Part shown: in pieces, positions 7,062 through 17,879 of the stretch
Layout: every line of letters begins with the position of its first letter
Numbering within the stretch: position 1 is the first letter of the stretch
Source: Persicitalea sp963803495
GTDB lineage: Bacteria > Bacteroidota > Bacteroidia > Cytophagales > Spirosomataceae
Assembly (NCBI GenBank): GCA_963803495.1
Contig: CAWDMP010000002.1
Span: forward strand, 3,844,001 to 3,908,000
Length of the DNA stretch: 64,000 nucleotides
Direction of reading: 5' to 3'
Program-made: the position numbers and the translations under genes
Notes under the pieces: generated by a model
Seen by the model: only the letters and a program-made list of their open reading frames with translations
Database searches by the model: none
What the model was told of the DNA's origin: nothing

Positions 7062-7279
7062 CGAGATAAGTCGTCCTCGTCGTTGCCATCAAATCCCGGA
7101 GGAATAAACTCATCGAAATCCTCGGAGACATACGTGATAATTCCCTTTGCCCAACCTGGCTCGGGTAGCGGAGCGGGCAAGGTCTCTTCAAGTAGTCGAT
7201 TTACCGCATCCAGCAACCGCTCATCCTGTAGATCGGCGATTTTACTGATGACAGCTATTTTTTTCTGTTCGGTCGTCAT
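7058..7279 (-). CDS. Antitoxin of the PIN pair (DUF2281-like)
   Basis: The 73-residue acidic protein starts MTTEQKKIAVISKIADLQDE. It has an N-terminal helix pair and a C-terminal WAKGIITYVSEDFDEFIPP segment. That tail resembles the DUF2281 antitoxin tail (GxxKGxIxxxxDFDxPLxDF), which wraps its toxin. It precedes and overlaps the PIN gene by four bases, so the two form one operon. The antitoxin probably binds its own promoter just upstream (7280-7355), although no operator repeat is obvious to me. Confidence 0.7.
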   Translation of the reverse strand: MTTEQKKIAVISKIADLQDERLLDAVNRLLEETLPAPLPEPGWAKGIITYVSEDFDEFIPPGFDGNDEDDLSR

Positions 7280-7355
7280 ATACCCCAGCGTTTATTTTTA
7301 CGAATATACCTTTTTTCTGAAATATTCTGTGAGCCGCGTCTTACAAAGACACCAC

Positions 7356-7389
7356 AAAAACAGCCGACCCCCAAAGGAGTCGGCTGTTT
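7356..7389 (-). terminator. rpoC operon terminator
   Basis: On the minus strand ACAGCCGAC pairs with GTCGGCTGT around a loop of about ten bases and is followed by T residues. It lies 27 bases after the rpoC stop and ends the secE-to-rpoC gene block. Confidence 0.8.
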
Positions 7390-7415
7390 CATTAACCACT
7401 AAATCAAACCAGCCT

Positions 7416-10400
7416 TTACGCCAGCTCTTTCTTTTTCCTTGCGGCTTTTTCCTTCGACTCGGTGAGGGCTTCGAATTCTTCTTTCGAGCCTACCAGCAGG
7501 TCGACGTACTTGCGCATACCGGTGCCGGCGGGGATCAGGTGACCGACGATCACGTTTTCCTTCAGGCCGTTCAGGCCATCGCGCTTGCCGCGGACGGCGG
7601 CCTCGCTCAGTACCTTGGTGGTTTCCTGGAAGGAAGCCGCCGATACGAAGCTCTCGGTACCCAATGACGCCTGCGTGATTCCCATCAGCGTGGGTTTCGC
7701 CACGGCGGGTTGGGCATCGCGGGCCGTCGACAGTTTCATGTCGCGGCGCTTCAGGCTCGAATTCTCGTCGCGCAAGCGGCGCACCGTCACGATCATGCCG
7801 GGCTTCAGGTTTTCGGAATCACCGGGCTCCTCGATCACTTTCATGTTCAGGATCTTGTTGTTTTCCTCGCGGAACACCCAACGGTCGACGGGCTGCATTT
7901 CGAGGAAGTTCGTGTCGCCCGCGTCGAGTATTTCTACCTTCTGCATCATTTGGCGCACGATACACTCGATGTGCTTATCGTTGATCTTCACACCTTGCAG
8001 GCGGTATACCTCCTGAATCTCGTTCACGAGGTACTCCTGCACGGCGGTCGGTCCTTTAATCGACAGAATGTCGGCGGGCGTAATGGCCCCGTCCGAAAGC
8101 GGATCACCCGCCTTCACGAAGTCGCCGTCCTGTACCAGGATGTGCTTCGACAACGTCACCATGTACTTGCGCTGCACACCATCCTTAGAGTCGATCAGGA
8201 TCTCCCGGTTGCCGCGCTTTACGCCGCCGTAACTCACCACGCCGTCGATTTCACTGACGGTGGCGGGGTTGGACGGGTTGCGGGCTTCGAAAAGCTCCGT
8301 CACGCGGGGCAGACCTCCCGTAATGTCGCGGGTTTTGCCCACGACGCGGGGAATCTTAGCAAGAGGCTGACCGGATTTGACCTTCACGCCGTTTTTAACG
8401 ACGAGACGGGCACCGACGGGTAGGTTGTAGAACTTCTCCGTCTGATCTTTCAGGAGCTTGCTCTTGCCCTTCACTACCACGGCGGGGTTCTTGGCCTTAT
8501 CGCGGGTATCGATGATCACTGCCTCCTGGAAGCCAGTCTGCTCGTCAAACTCCTCGCGGTAGGTAATTCCTTCCTCAATGGCGTCGAAAGAGACGGCTCC
8601 GTCGAATTCCGACAGAATCACGGCGTTATAAGGGTCCCAGGTACAGATTTCCTGCCCTTTTTCGACCTTGTCGCCTTCCTTCACGCTCAAATGCGCGCCG
8701 TAAGGTACATTGTTGGCGATGAGCAACTGCTTGGTGTCGGGGTGCAGGATGCGCACCTCGCCCGAGCGGCCCATCACGACCGTGATGTCCTCGCCTTCGC
8801 TGTTGGTCGATTCTACCAAACGCAAGTCCTCGAAGTGAATGATACCCTCGAACTTGGCCTTAATATTGGCATCGACCGCGATGTTGGACGCCGTACCACC
8901 CACGTGGAAAGTACGAAGTGTCAGCTGCGTGCCGGGCTCACCGATAGACTGTGAGGCAATCACGCCCACTGACTCACCGATGTCGACCATGCGAGACGAC
9001 GCCAAGCTGCGACCGTAGCACTTGGCGCAAACGCCATTGCGGGTTTCGCACGTCAGTACCGAGCGAATCTCGATGCTTTCGATGCTGGTTTCATCGATAT
9101 AGTTGGCGATTTCCTCCGTAATCTCCTGACCGGAAGCCAGAATCAACTCGTTGGAAAGCGGATCGAACACGTCCAGGACGCTCACGCGGCCCAGAATACG
9201 CTCCGATAGCGGCTCGACGATGTCTTCATTGTCTTTCAGGGCGAAGGTTTGGATACCGCGGAGGGTTTCGCAATCGTCTTCGGTCACGACCACATCCTGC
9301 GCTACATCGTGCAGACGACGGGTCAGATAACCCGCATCCGCCGTTTTGAGCGCCGTATCGGCCAGACCTTTCCGCGCGCCGTGCGTCGAGATGAAGTATT
9401 CGAGTACGTCCAGACCTTCCTTAAAGTTGGAAAGAATGGGGTTCTCGATAATTTCACCGGCACCACCCGCCAGGTTTTTCTGCGGCTTGGCCATCAGCCC
9501 CCGCATTCCGCCCAATTGACGAATCTGCTCACGCGAACCGCGGGCTCCCGAGTGCATCATCATGTAGATGGAGTTGAATCCGCCCTGATCGGCTTCGAGT
9601 TGTTTCATCAGCGTCTCGGTGATCTTGGAGTTGACGCGCGTCCAGATGTCGATGACCTGGTTGTACCGCTCGTTCTCCGTAATCAGACCCATCAGGTAGT
9701 TGCTCCAGACGCCTTCGACATCCTTCTTGGCATCTTCGATGAGTTTCTCTTTCTCGACGGGCACCATCACATCGCTAAGACCAATCGACAGACCGCCTTT
9801 AAAGGCCATCTGGAAGCCGAGTTCTTTGATGTCGTCCAGGAATTGCGCCGTCCGGGCTACGCCCGCCAGCTTGAATACCTGACCGATAATCTGCTGCAAC
9901 TTCTTCTTGGTCAGCAGTTCGTTGATATAGCCTACTTCTTCGGGTACGCTCTGATTGAACAGAATACGTCCGGCAACTGTGTCGATCAACTTCTGCTCGA
10001 AGGTACCGTCGTCGTTCCGCATCCGTACGCGGCACTTCACGTTGGCGTGCTTCGATACGCGGCCTTCGTTGATGGCAATTACCACCTCGTCGGGACCGTA
10101 GAACGTCATGCCTTCGCCGATGATCGGGTACTCAGGAATGTTCGTGCGGCCTTTGGTCACGTAGTACAAGACCCAGTACCATGTCTTGCGAAGGTACCGT
10201 GATCGGTGCGCCGTTGGCGGGGTTCAGGATGTTGTGCGACGAAAGCATAAGCATGGACGCTTCCAACACCGCTTCCTGTCCCAGCGGAACGTGAACAGCC
10301 ATTTGGTCACCATCAAAGTCAGCGTTAAAGGCCGTACAAACGAGTGGGTGCAATTGAATGGCTTTTCCTTCGATCAACTTGGGTTGAAATGCTTGAATAC

Positions 10401-11740
10401 CCAAGCGGTGCAGGGTAGGGGCGCGGTTGAGCAGCACGGGGTGGCCTTTCAACACGTTTTCCAGAATATCCCAGATCACGGGGTCCTTGCGGTCCACGAT
10501 TTTCTTGGCTGATTTTACCGTCTTGACGATACCACGCTCGATGAGCTTGCGGATAATGAACGGCTTGAACAATTCCGCCGCCATGTCTTTGGGCAAACCG
10601 CACTCGTGCAGTTTCAACTCAGGACCCACTACGATAACCGAACGACCGGAATAGTCGACGCGCTTACCGAGCAGGTTCTGACGGAAACGGCCCTGCTTTC
10701 CTTTCAGCATATCAGAAAGGGATTTAAGGGCACGGTTACCTTCCGAACGCACGGCGTTTACTTTCCGGCTGTTGTCGAAGAGCGAATCAACGGCTTCCTG
10801 CAACATCCGCTTCTCGTTACGCAAGATTACCTCGGGTGCCTTGATCTCGATCAAACGCTTCAAACGGTTGTTCCTAATGATCACGCGACGGTACAAATCG
10901 TTCAGGTCGGAGGTCGCGAAACGACCACCGTCCAGAGGTACCAGCGGGCGCAATTCGGGCGGAATAACGGGTACCATCTTGATGACCATCCACTCGGGAC
11001 GGTTCTCGATGCGGGTATTGGCGTCACGAAATGCCTCTACTACTTTAAGACGCTTCAATGCTTCCTGCTTGCGCTGCTGCGACGTATCGGTGGCAGCCTG
11101 GTGGCGCAATTCGTAGGAAAGTTCGTCGAGTTTGGTACGCGAAAGCAGCATTTCCAACGCATCGGCCCCCATCTTGGCGATGAATTTCTCGGGGTCGGTG
11201 TCGGGCAGCATTTGGTTTTCGCGGGGCAGCTTGTCGATGATGTCCAGGTACTCGTCTTCCGTCAGGAAGTCCATGTAGCTAATGCCATCTTCGGACTTGA
11301 CGCCCGCTTGCACCACGGCGTACCGCTCGTAGTATATAATTTGGTCCAACTTCTTGGTAGACAATCCGAGCAGGTAGCCGATTTTGTTCGGCAGAGCTGC
11401 GAAAGTACCAGATGTGGGCAACGGGCACGACCAGTTCGATGTGGCCCATGCGCTCGCGGCGGACTTTCTTCTCGGTCACCTCCACGCCGCAACGGTCGCA
11501 AATGATGCCCTTGTAGCGAATCCGCTTGTATTTGCCACAGTGGCATTCCCAGTCCTTAACGGGACCGAAGATACGCTCACAGAAAAGGCCACCCATTTCC
11601 GGCTTGTAGGTCCGGTAGTTGATGGTTTCAGGTTGCGTCACTTCGCCGTACGAACTTTCCAAAATCGACTCTGGCGAAGCCAGGCTGATCGTGATGTTCA
11701 GGAAGTCACTGTTAATTTTCTTATTTTTCTTAAAAGACAT
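7416..11740 (-). CDS. rpoC: RNA polymerase beta' subunit, read through two single-base frameshifts
   Basis: The N-terminus MSFKKNKKINSDFLNITISL starts at 11740. The zinc-binding cysteines follow (WECHCGKYK and GIICDRCG), then the catalytic NADFDGDQMAVHVPL in the active-site domain, and the C-terminal cysteine set near CETRNGVCAKCYGRS. The sequence ends ARKKKELA at 7416. The total of about 1,440 residues is normal for Bacteroidota. Two extra bases break the frame: near 11395 (IWYFRS then LPNKIGYL) and near 10168 (DMVLG then LYYVTKG). Since the gene is essential, sequencing or assembly error is the likely cause. It lies 147 bases downstream of rpoB. Confidence 0.95.
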
Positions 11741-11778
11741 GTTTTTATCTTGGATTAAAGTGAATCACGGGTCTTTCA

Positions 11779-11888
11779 ATTTTGAATGATAGAATGAATG
11801 ATAGAATGATAGAATGATAGAATGAGTGAATATTGCTTGCGCCTGTCTTCCTCTATTCTATCATTCACTCATTCGCTCATTCAAAATT
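11779..11888. repeat. Long imperfect inverted repeat of ATAGAATG units between rpoB and rpoC
   Basis: The left arm is four degenerate copies of an eight-base unit (GATAGAAT). The right arm is their approximate reverse complement (ATTCTATCATTC..., ending ATTCAAAATT). The right arm touches the rpoB stop codon. The transcript can fold into a long interrupted hairpin between the two genes. It has no T-run typical of a terminator. Confidence 0.7.
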
Positions 11889-14800
11889 AGTCTAGCGTTA
11901 TCTTAAGCGCCAGGCCACGCAATTCGTGGACCAGCACGTTGAACGACTCCGGGATATTGGGTTTGGGCAGGTTCTCGCCTTTGACAATGGCCTCGTAGGC
12001 CTTGGCCCGGCCGATGACGTCATCCGATTTTACGGTCAGGATTTCCTGCAGAATGTGCGAGGCACCAAACGCTTCGAGCGCCCATACCTCCATCTCACCG
12101 AAACGCTGTCCACCGAATTGCGCCTTACCACCCAGCGGCTGCTGCGTAATGAGCGAGTACGGACCGATCGAGCGGGCGTGCATCTTATCGTCTACCAGGT
12201 GACCGAGCTTCATCATGTAGATGAGACCGACGGTCACGGCCTGGTCGAAGCGCTCGCCCGTCAGACCGTTGTAAAGGTAGGTACGGCCCCATTCGGGCAG
12301 TCCGGCCTCGGCCAACTCGGCAGCTACTTCGTCCTCCGTAGCGCCGTCGAAAATCGGCGTGGCGTAACGACGACCCAGTTTCAATCCGGCCCAGGCCAGG
12401 ATCGTCTCGTAGATCTGCCCAATGTTCATCCGGGAAGGTACGCCCAGTGGGTTCAGCACGATGTCGACCGGCGTTCCGTCTTCGAGGAACGGCATGTCTT
12501 CGTCGCGCACAATCCGGGCCACGACACCTTTATTACCGTGGCGTCCGGCCATCTTATCACCCACTTTCAGCTTTCGCTTCTTGGCGATGTACACTTTAGC
12601 CAGTTTCACGATACCGGCGGGTAGTTCGTCCCCGACTTCCAACGCAAAACGCTCGCGCTTGAATTGGCCCATGAGTTCGCTGCGCTTGCCGAGGTAGTTA
12701 CGTACCAGGCGGAACACGCGGCGGTTGACGTCTTCGTCGTTGGTCCAGTTGTCGGTCAGGATATCGCCAATCAGATTCACTTCTTCGGGAACTGAGTACT
12801 GGCTTTCGTCGCGGTAGGGGTTGTTGGCGGGGAAAAGGTTTTCCGTAATATTCTTACGGCTGAACTTCGACCCCTTGCTTACCATCACGTCGCCAAACTT
12901 GTGCTTGACGCCCTGGCTGCCTTTGCCCTCCACTTCGCTGACCATCTTGTCGATCATGCGCTCACGCAAAGCGTTCAGGTCTTTGCTGTACCGCTTCATG
13001 AGTCCTTTCAGATCGTCCTTATGCTGCGCGCGCTCTTCTTTGGTAGGGCGCGAGAATAGCTTGGTGTCGATCACGACGCCTTTCATCGAAGGCGGTGCTT
13101 TCTTGGAAGCATCTTTCACGTCGCCCGCCTTGTCGCCAAAAATGGCGCGGAGCAGTTTCTCTTCCGGCGTCGGGTCCGACTCGCCCTTGGGCGTAATCTT
13201 ACCGATCAGAATATCGCCCTCCTTCACTTCGGTACCCATGCGGATGATGCCGTTCTCGTCGAGATTACGCACGGTATCCTCGCTCACGTTCGGAATCTCA
13301 GCGGTCAGTTCTTCCTCACCACGCTTCGTATCGCGTACTTCAAGCTCAAACTCTTCGATGTGAATGGAAGTGAAAATATCCTCGCGCACCACTTTCTCCG
13401 AAATCACAATAGCATCCTCGAAGTTGTAGCCCTGCCAAGGCATGAAGGCCACCATCATGTTGCGACCCAGAGCGAGCTCACCGCCTTCGGTGCCGTAACC
13501 CTGACACAGCGCTTCGCCTTTCTTCACCTTCTGGCCTTTAAGTACCATCGGTTGAAGATTCAAGCAGGTATCCTGGTTGGTACGGCGGAATTTCACGAGG
13601 CTGTAGCTAACGGTATCGTCGTCGAAACTTACATCGCGGTCCTCTTCGGTCCGCTCGTAGCGCACGATGATTTTGGTAGCGTCAACGTAGTCGATCACGC
13701 CATCACCTTCGGCCACTACCAGCGCGCGCGAATCCATCGCCACGCGTTGCTCCAGTCCGGTGCCCACAATCGGGGCCTGCGGACGAAGCAGCGGCACGGC
13801 CTGGCGCTGCATGTTCGAGCCCATCAGGGCACGGTTGGCGTCATCGTGTTCCAGGAACGGAATCAGCGAGGCGGCGACCGATACGATCTGGTTGGCGGCC
13901 ACGTCCATAAACGACGCCTGCGCGGGATCAACCATCGGGAAGTCACCCTCGAATCGCGTCTTGATTTTATCTACCGTAAAGTTTCCTTTCTTGTCTACCT
14001 GGCTGTTGGCCTGGGCGATGTACTTGGAATCTTCCTCCTCAGCAGTCATGTAGGTAATTTCGTCGGTCAGCTTACCGCCGCCGTCGATTACGCGATAGGG
14101 CGTTTCGATAAAGCCCATGCCGTTGACTTTGGCAAAAACGCAAAGCGACGAAATCAAACCAATGTTCGGTCCTTCCGGCGTCTCGATCGTGCACAACCGA
14201 CCGTAGTGGGTGTAGTGAACGTCACGAACCTCAAAACCGGCGCGTTCGCGCGACAGTCCGCCGGGTCCCAGTGCCGACATGCGGCGCTTGTGGGTAATCT
14301 CGGCCAGCGGATTCGTCTGGTCCATGAACTGCGACAACTGGTTGGTGCCGAAGAACGAATTAATCACCGAAGAAAGCGTCCGGGCGTTGATGAGGTCGAC
14401 GGGTTTGAAGTCCTCATTGTCCCGCACGTTCATGCGCTCTTTGATCGTCCGCGCCATCCGCGCCAGACCTACGCCAAACTGCGCGTAAAGTTGCTCACCT
14501 ACCGTCCGCACGCGGCGATTGGAAAGGTGGTCGATGTCGTCGACTACCGCTTTGGCGTTGATCAGATCCAATCAGGTACTTCACGATGGAAATAATATCG
14601 TCCGTCGTCAATACACGCTGATCGAGGCTCGTGTCGGAACCCAGTTTTTTGTTGATCCGGTACCGGCCTACTTCGCCGAGGTCGTAGCGTTTGTCGCTGA
14701 AGAACAGGCTCTGAATTACATCACGAGCGGTCTGCTCGTCGGGTGCTTCGGCGTTCCGTAGCTGACGGTAGATTTGCTCTACGGCCTCCTTGTCGGAATT

Positions 14801-15754
14801 GGAGCTATCTTTTTGCAGCGTATTATAAATGATATTATAGTCGGCCACATTCATATCCTCCTTATGCAGGATGATCGACTTCTGGCCGGACGATATTACG
14901 GTCTCGATGTCCTCGGTATTCAGAACCGAATCGCGCTCCATCAACACCTCGTTCCGCTGAATCGAAACTACCTCACCGGTATCTTCATCCACGAAATCTT
15001 CCGTCCAGGTACGCAGTACCCGCGCGGCGAGGCGACGACCAACGGCCTTTTTAAGGTTGGTTTGGTTGGCATTGATTTCTTCGGACAGGCCGAACAGATC
15101 CAGGATGTCCTTATCGGAACCGTAGCCAATCGCGCGTAACAGCGTCGTGACCGGGAATTTCTTTTTCCGGTCGATGTAGGCGTACATTACGTTGTTTACG
15201 TCGGTCGAGAATTCGATCCAGGAACCTTTAAAAGGAATAATTCGGGCCGAATACAGCTTGCTGCCGTTGGTGTGCTTACTCATCGAGAAGAACACGCCCG
15301 GCGAGCGGTGCAGTTGCGATACGATCACGCGCTCGGCACCATTGATGACGAACGATCCGCGATCGGTCATGTAGGGAATGTTGCCCAGGAATACTTCCTG
15401 TTCGATTGTCTCGAATTCCTCGTGGTCGGGGTCGTTACAAATCAGTTTCAGTTTCGCTTTCAGCGGCACGGCGTACGTCAGGCCGCGGTCAATCGACTCA
15501 TCCACCGAATACTTAGGCGGTTCGAGTAGGTAGTCGATGAACTGCAACACGAAGTTGTCGCGCGAGTCGGCGATGGGAAAATTCTCGTCGAATACCTTGT
15601 AAAGGCCTTCGGCTGAGCGGTTTTCCACCGATGTGTCCAAGCTGAAAAAGTCTCTGAATGATTGTACCTGAATCCCAAGCAGGTCGGGGTAGTTGATGAT
15701 CGGATTGATCCGGGCAAAGTTTTTGCGGGATGTAGTTACTTTTTTAGTAGCCAA
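11887..15754 (-). CDS. rpoB: RNA polymerase beta subunit, read through one single-base frameshift
   Basis: It starts MATKKVTTSRKNFARINPII at 15754. It contains the rifampicin-region residues FFGTNQLSQFMDQTNPLAEITHKRR and SALGPGGLSRERAGFEVRDV, then the MVAFMPWQGYNFEDAIVISE and KVGDKMAGRHGNKGV blocks. The C-terminus reads FGGQRFGEMEVWALEAFGA and ends in VHELRGLALKITLD. The total is about 1,290 residues. One extra base near 14568 (KYLI then DLINAKAVVDD) breaks the frame and is probably a sequencing error. The Ser/His/Asp residues of the rifampicin pocket look wild-type. It is followed by the microrepeat hairpin and rpoC. Confidence 0.95.
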
Positions 15755-16146
15755 GGCTAGTTTGTTTTTGGGTTAACTGAACAAAAAATTTTGGGGCCGA
15801 TGCGAACTTTATAAAATGCGCAAGAGCCCTAATTAGTTTAAAACCACAAAATTAGGCCTCGTAGAATTTGTCGGATGAGCGGCCCCTCTTCGTACTTTCT
15901 ACGAGCAAAGAAGTGTTTCGGACCGGTATCCCAATGTGTGGAAAACAAGTAGGAACGGCGCGAGGCCGCCTTGTTTTCGGGGGAGGTTGTAAACGGGATT
16001 CAATCGGACTGATTTCGAAATTCTGTCCGATCCTTAAAACACCGCGAAGCGGGAATAAGTTTTGTATTAGGTTGATAAACAGGAAAAGACCTGACGTATG
16101 TCAGGCCTGTTCCTGTCTCAATAGACTGGTTGAGAAGCCGAGGAAA
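15755..16146 (-). other. rplL-rpoB spacer with leader structure
   Basis: The spacer is 392 bases with no credible gene; a plus-strand ORF at 15868-16461 mainly overlaps rplL in antisense. Besides the hairpin close to rplL it can form a 9-bp stem (CTCGTAGAA at 15858-15866 with TTCTACGAG at 15897-15905). A spacer of this length between rplL and rpoB is also found in other bacteria, where rpoBC is adjusted separately from the ribosomal genes. Confidence 0.5.
16081..16110 (-). terminator. Attenuator-like hairpin after rplL
   Basis: On the minus strand CCTGAC-ATACGT-region pairs with GTCAGG and is followed by TCTTTT, about 40 bases after the rplL stop. A partial terminator here would lower rpoBC transcription relative to the ribosomal protein genes, as known for the E. 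coli rplL-rpoB attenuator. For this organism it is inference. Confidence 0.55.
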
Positions 16147-16530
16147 TTACTTAACCTCTACTTCGGCACCAGCTTCTTCCAATTGCTTCTTGAGGGCTTC
16201 TGCCTCATCCTTAGCGATACCTTCCTTCAAAGGCTTGGGAGCACCATCGACCAGTTCCTTAGCCTCTTTCAGACCAAGACCCGTCAGGTCCTTCACCAAT
16301 TTCACTACCGCCAGCTTGCTTCCGCCAGCTGCCTTGAGAATTACGTCGAAAGACGACTGCTCAGCCGCAGGGCCAGCGTCGTCGCCACCGCCCGCAGGAC
16401 CGGACATCATTACCGCACCCGCAGCAGCAGGTTCGATACCGTACTCGTCTTTCAAAATTGAAGCAAGTTCGTTGACTTCTTTCACCGTCAGGTTAACAAG
16501 TTGCTCCGCGAAAGCTTTCAGATCTGCCAT
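16147..16530 (-). CDS. rplL: 50S ribosomal protein L7/L12
   Basis: The 127 residues start MADLKAFAEQLVNLTVKEVN, the N-terminal dimerisation domain that binds L10. An Ala/Gly/Pro-rich hinge follows (AAAGAVMMSGPAGGGDDAGPA), then the C-terminal factor-binding domain FDVILKAAGGSKLAVVKLVK and GLGLKEAKELVDGAPKPLKEG. It forms the stalk that recruits elongation factors and is present in several copies per ribosome. Length is normal. It sits 95 bases after rplJ. Confidence 0.97.
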   Translation of the reverse strand: MADLKAFAEQLVNLTVKEVNELASILKDEYGIEPAAAGAVMMSGPAGGGDDAGPAAEQSSFDVILKAAGGSKLAVVKLVKDLTGLGLKEAKELVDGAPKPLKEGIAKDEAEALKKQLEEAGAEVEVK

Positions 16531-16625
16531 TTTTATTATTGATTAAGTGATTACAAAAGATTGTTTGAAAATTCGGCCTTTTTGAAAATTGCCCCACGCC
16601 CGGCCAGCCGCGTGAAGGCGATCAA

Positions 16626-17165
16626 TTAATTACTCTCTTCCCGCTCCGACAAAGTCTTGACAATACCCGCCAGTTTGGTGCTGCCGCTCAATAGACCGGA
16701 CAGTACGTTTTTGGCTGGTGATTGCAGAAGCGAGATAATTTCGCCCAGCACTTCCTGCTTCGATTTCAAGGTAATGAGTCTTTCGATTTGATCTGCCCCG
16801 ATGAACAGCGACATATCGACCGAAGCCCCCTTGAATTTCAGCTTGTCTTTACCGGATTTCTTGCGGTAGTCTTTAATCAGTTGCGCAGGTACCTTGCCCG
16901 ACTCCGGGTGAAACATCACGCCGGTGTTTCCTTTCAACACTTCCGCGTCGAAGGGGGAGTAGTCGATGCTGGAGGTTTCGAGTGCTTTTCTGATCAGCGT
17001 GTTCTTGATGACGCGGTACTCCACGCCACGCTCAAAGCAAAGCCGTCGGAGTCCATTCACTTCCGCTACCGTCATGCCTGAGGCATTGGTTAGGTAGAAG
17101 TAGGGCGTATTCTCGAACTTTTGGCTCAGCTCGTCGATTATGAATGCTTTTTCTTCCCTTGTCAT
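16626..17165 (-). CDS. rplJ: 50S ribosomal protein L10
   Basis: The 179 residues start MTREEKAFIIDELSQKFENT. The rRNA-binding N-domain contains LRRLCFERGVEYRVIKNTLI and a Gly-rich NTGVMFHPE turn. The C-terminal helix (KNVLSGLLSGSTKLAGIVKTL) binds the L12 dimers. It lies only two bases after rplA. A leader for L10 autoregulation is not visible in that short gap, so control may sit upstream of rplK. Confidence 0.96.
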   Translation of the reverse strand: MTREEKAFIIDELSQKFENTPYFYLTNASGMTVAEVNGLRRLCFERGVEYRVIKNTLIRKALETSSIDYSPFDAEVLKGNTGVMFHPESGKVPAQLIKDYRKKSGKDKLKFKGASVDMSLFIGADQIERLITLKSKQEVLGEIISLLQSPAKNVLSGLLSGSTKLAGIVKTLSEREESN

Positions 17166-17167
17166 AA

Positions 17168-17866
17168 TTATAAACCTGAAATCGTGTTTTTGTCAATAGA
17201 TACGCTTGGGCTCATCGTGCTCGACAAGTAAACGCTCTTTACATACGTACCTTTGGCCGAAGATGGCTTCATCCGTACTAGCGTGGCCATCATTTCCTGG
17301 GCGTTCTGGGCGAGCTTCTGGGCGTCGAAAGACACCTTGCCAATGCTGGCGTGAATAATGCCCGTCTTGTCCACCCGGAAGTCGATCTTACCCGCTTTCA
17401 CTTCGTTCACCGCCTTACCGACGTCCATCGTCACCGTACCCGACTTGGGGTTCGGCATCAGACCGCGAGGTCCCAGCACTTTACCCAACCGACCCACTTT
17501 GGCCATAACGCTGGGCATCGTGATGATGACATCGATGTCGGTCCAACCTTGCTCGATCTTGGTGATATACTCATCCAAGCCCACAAAGTCAGCACCTGCC
17601 TCTTTGGCTTCATCTTCTTTGTCGGGCGTACAAAGTACCAATACCCGAACGTCCTTACCCGTGCCGTGTGGCAGAGTCACAACGCCCCGCACCATCTGAT
17701 CGGCCTTGCGCGGATCCACGCCCAAGCGGACATCGATGTCCACGGAGGCATCGAATTTGGTATAGCTGATGTCTTTCAGTACTTCAGCGGCAGTCTGGAA
17801 GGAGTACGCCTGTTCGCGGTCGATTTTCTCTAATGCTTCCTTTTTCTTTTTCGTCAATTTTCCCAT
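17168..17866 (-). CDS. rplA: 50S ribosomal protein L1
   Basis: The 232 residues start MGKLTKKKKEALEKIDREQA. The family blocks are clear: FDASVDIDVRLGVDPRKADQ, VRGVVTLPHGTGK, VLGPRGLMPNPKSGTVT and a C-terminal KPSSAKGTYVKSVYLSSTM. L1 forms the mobile stalk at the tRNA exit site and in many bacteria represses its own operon by binding mRNA. It lies 13 bases after rplK. Confidence 0.97.
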   Translation of the reverse strand: MGKLTKKKKEALEKIDREQAYSFQTAAEVLKDISYTKFDASVDIDVRLGVDPRKADQMVRGVVTLPHGTGKDVRVLVLCTPDKEDEAKEAGADFVGLDEYITKIEQGWTDIDVIITMPSVMAKVGRLGKVLGPRGLMPNPKSGTVTMDVGKAVNEVKAGKIDFRVDKTGIIHASIGKVSFDAQKLAQNAQEMMATLVRMKPSSAKGTYVKSVYLSSTMSPSVSIDKNTISGL

Positions 17867-17879
17867 TTTCTTAAATGCT

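Noticed and set aside
1..7355. Prophage
   Set aside because: No capsid, terminase, portal or lysis gene; only IS elements and small accessory genes.
7416..15754. Programmed frameshifting in rpoB and rpoC
   Set aside because: The three sites lack a slippery sequence in common and each needs a different local repair; sequencing error explains them better.
15868..16461. Plus-strand ORF of 197 codons upstream of rpoB
   Set aside because: Runs antisense into rplL and shows no family pattern.
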